A stretch of DNA of 64,000 bases from Chitinophagaceae bacterium (GTDB taxonomy: Bacteria > Bacteroidota > Bacteroidia > Chitinophagales > Chitinophagaceae): contig JADJBP010000001.1 in the NCBI GenBank assembly GCA_016703625.1, positions 871,001 to 935,000 of the forward strand, in the 5' to 3' direction. Position 1 is the stretch's first letter. Each line of letters starts with the position of its first letter. The translations under genes were made by a program, and so were the position numbers. Shown here one piece after another: positions 62,354-64,000 of this stretch. A model generated the notes under the pieces. It had not been told where the DNA came from, made no database searches, and saw nothing but the letters and a program-made list of their open reading frames with translations.

Positions 62354-63538
62354 ATGAATGGCGTTATGGTAAAATCCGGGTTCATGCTTTTATTGGTGAT
62401 CCTGCTGCCTGTATATGTTTGGGCGCAGCATCCCCGGTTTATTTATTTACAAACAGAAAATAAGCTGCCGTTCTATGTTAAAATTGATAAGCGAATTTTA
62501 ACTGCTTCAGATCCGGGATACATGATCGTTCCGGGGCTCTCAGGCAATGAATACCCGGTTGTTATTGGGTTTCTGCAAAAAGAATGGCCCGAAATGAATA
62601 TTACCATTAATGTGCAGGATGCCAGTGCAGGGTTTCTTTTAAAAAATGAAGGGGATAAGGGCTGGAGCCTGGTGAATTTACAAACCAATCAGCGTCTTGA
62701 AATGCAGCGGTCAAAGTCATTTCAGCCGGGGGTAGAGATTCAATCAGGCGCCGGTGAATTTGCAAGGGTATTGGCCGAAGTGGTCAATGATCCTACCATT
62801 GCCGAAATTACTGTGACCGGAACGGCGCCGGATACCGCAGGCTTAACAAAGGATAATAAAGCAGTTACAGAAAATACAGGCATTACAAAGTTGAAAGCTG
62901 ACAGTACCGCAGCTGGACAGCTTATAACCTATATTGATAATACAGGTACCGGTACCGATTCGGTAAAAGTTTTTATACCTGTAAATAAAACGGAATCCCT
63001 GCCTGAGAATGAGGCAATAACCGCATCGCTACCAGCTGATTCATTGAAATCAGATAAGGAAAGAACCGGTACGCGGTTTATAAATATGGAGTTACAAAAT
63101 CCAAATGCTTCCAAAGATTCGGGTTCATTAAAGAAAGATGATCTTGTGATCACTGAAAGGAAGAAACGGTTAACAGGTAACCCGGAAACCCCAAATGACA
63201 CGTTAATGCGGGCATTGATACCCGGCAAAGATACCCTGCAACACGCCTGCAAAAAAACAGCCACTCAAAAAGATTTTTTAAAGCTTCGCCAGCAAATGGC
63301 TGCCGAAGAAAATGAAAAGAATATGATCAGGGCTGCCGGAAAAAGGTTTACTGTTACCTGTTTCACAGCCGAGCAGGTTAAGAACCTGGGTGTTTTATTT
63401 ATTTCAGAGGAAGAGAAATACAGGTTTTATGTAACCGCTTACCCCTTTGTTTCCGACCCGGAAAACATCGCGGTTTTGGAAGAACAGTTAACAGACGAAT
63501 ATTTTAGATCACGTTTAAAAGTTATGCGCAGTCATTGA
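62354..63538 (+). CDS. Exported protein with DUF4476-like C-terminal domain
   Basis: A 394-aa protein with a signal peptide (SGFMLLLVILLPVYVWAQHP). The N-terminal region (PRFIYLQTENKLPFYVKIDK, SGNEYPVVIGFLQKEWPEM) is a beta-rich surface-exposed domain common in Bacteroidota. A long low-complexity Asp/Thr/Lys linker follows (about 165-290). The C-terminal 95 residues resemble DUF4476 (ATQKDFLKLRQQMAAEENEK, RFTVTCFTAEQVKNLGVLFI, YRFYVTAYPFVSDPENIAV). Function unknown. Just 25 bp before truA, so the two may be co-transcribed. Confidence 0.72.
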   Translation: MNGVMVKSGFMLLLVILLPVYVWAQHPRFIYLQTENKLPFYVKIDKRILTASDPGYMIVPGLSGNEYPVVIGFLQKEWPEMNITINVQDASAGFLLKNEGDKGWSLVNLQTNQRLEMQRSKSFQPGVEIQSGAGEFARVLAEVVNDPTIAEITVTGTAPDTAGLTKDNKAVTENTGITKLKADSTAAGQLITYIDNTGTGTDSVKVFIPVNKTESLPENEAITASLPADSLKSDKERTGTRFINMELQNPNASKDSGSLKKDDLVITERKKRLTGNPETPNDTLMRALIPGKDTLQHACKKTATQKDFLKLRQQMAAEENEKNMIRAAGKRFTVTCFTAEQVKNLGVLFISEEEKYRFYVTAYPFVSDPENIAVLEEQLTDEYFRSRLKVMRSH

Positions 63539-63563
63539 TAAAGTGACTACGAATCATTAATAT

Positions 63564-64000
63564 ATGCCACGTTATTTTATTGAAGTTTCCTACAAAGGCA
63601 CCAACTATTCGGGTTTCCAGGTGCAATTGAATGCCAATTCTGTTCAGTCCGAAATGGAAAAGGCGCTGGAGATATTTTACAAACAGCGTTTTGGACTTAC
63701 CGGGTCATCCCGTACGGATGCAGGGGTACATGCCCTGCAGAATTTTTTTCATTTTGATTCGGACCTGGTCATAAAGGATGATGCTTATAACCTCAATGCC
63801 ATACTGCCCGGCGATATTGTTGTAAAGCGGATAACCCCGGTGGAAGACAAGGCTCACTGCCGTTTTGATGCCATCAGCCGCGGGTATCATTACAGTATAT
63901 ACAATCAAAAGAACCCTTTTTTGGCCGACAGGGCTTATTATGTTCCCTATACCATTGACGTGGACCTGCTGCAGCAGGCTGCAAAAGAGATCATGCGTCA
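63564..64000 (+). CDS. truA: tRNA pseudouridine(38-40) synthase, partial at window edge
   Basis: The open frame begins MPRYFIEVSYKGTNYSGFQV, continues with TGSSRTDAGVHALQNFFHFD, where the aspartate is the catalytic residue, and runs to the window end without a stop (145 codons of about 250). AISRGYHYSIYNQKNPFLAD is also typical of TruA. It modifies uridines 38-40 of the anticodon arm. The start at 63564 follows the DUF4476-like gene. Confidence 0.93.
   Translation, partial: MPRYFIEVSYKGTNYSGFQVQLNANSVQSEMEKALEIFYKQRFGLTGSSRTDAGVHALQNFFHFDSDLVIKDDAYNLNAILPGDIVVKRITPVEDKAHCRFDAISRGYHYSIYNQKNPFLADRAYYVPYTIDVDLLQQAAKEIMR

Overview
The window looks like a piece of a Bacteroidota chromosome, most like a member of the Chitinophagaceae. 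Evidence: a type IX secretion (T9SS) C-terminal domain on a giant subtilisin, a carboxypeptidase-regulatory/TonB-type outer-membrane barrel, a long SecA, DUF4136- and SPOR-type envelope proteins, and several TAnnTTTG promoter boxes of the Bacteroidota type. The taxon is an inference; no rRNA is present. The one RNA gene seen is tRNA-Glu (TTC).

Layout. 1-2022: metallophosphoesterase, pyrF and a PaiB-like flavoprotein. 2142-8871: a two-armed kynurenine catabolic locus. Leftward it carries a 2-aminomuconate semialdehyde dehydrogenase, a RidA-type deaminase, kynureninase and kynurenine monooxygenase; rightward it carries 3-hydroxyanthranilate dioxygenase and ACMS decarboxylase. Together these convert kynurenine to 2-aminomuconate and beyond. 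A four-helix-bundle (S23) gene flanked by inverted GTTTCTCG arms is inserted in the leftward operon. 8861-18978: GDPD, scpB, atpG, an outer-membrane barrel protein and secA. 19178-24767: nhaA and a deoxynucleoside salvage set (nucleoside phosphorylase, deoC, an aldehyde dehydrogenase and a catalytically dead ALDH-like partner). 24893-34144: a PepSY protein, two amidohydrolases, a second deoC, a SPOR protein, an M20 hydrolase and a beta-CASP nuclease. 34269-36961: an AsmA-like protein. 37036-43847: a 4-hydroxyproline catabolic set, interrupted by a sterol-desaturase-like gene and a lipoprotein. 44074-47997: a secreted S8 protease. 48211-55259: lipoproteins, tRNA-Glu, gap, pgk and a LemA-TPM operon. 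55406-64000: acetyltransferase, S9 and M1 peptidases, a broken threonine aldolase, a DUF4476-like protein and the start of truA.

Two things run through the whole window. First, many intact-looking genes, including core ones (pyrF, scpB, gap, pgk), are broken by single-base errors, nearly all one-base deletions in A/T or G/C homopolymers. This points to residual sequencing error rather than biological decay, so coordinates of affected genes are given for the repaired reading. Second, many gene boundaries carry short repeat arrays, each locus with its own 7-16 bp 'phrase', commonly with an inverted copy on the other arm. They often cover the stop codon of the neighbouring gene. The S23 gene sits between two such arms, which suggests that the arrays and the S23 element belong to one family of hairpin-ended elements.

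Together the genes describe a heterotroph specialised on protein and amino-acid breakdown: a secreted subtilisin plus S9, M1 and M20 peptidases feeding hydroxyproline and tryptophan/kynurenine degradation, together with DNA-derived deoxyribose use.
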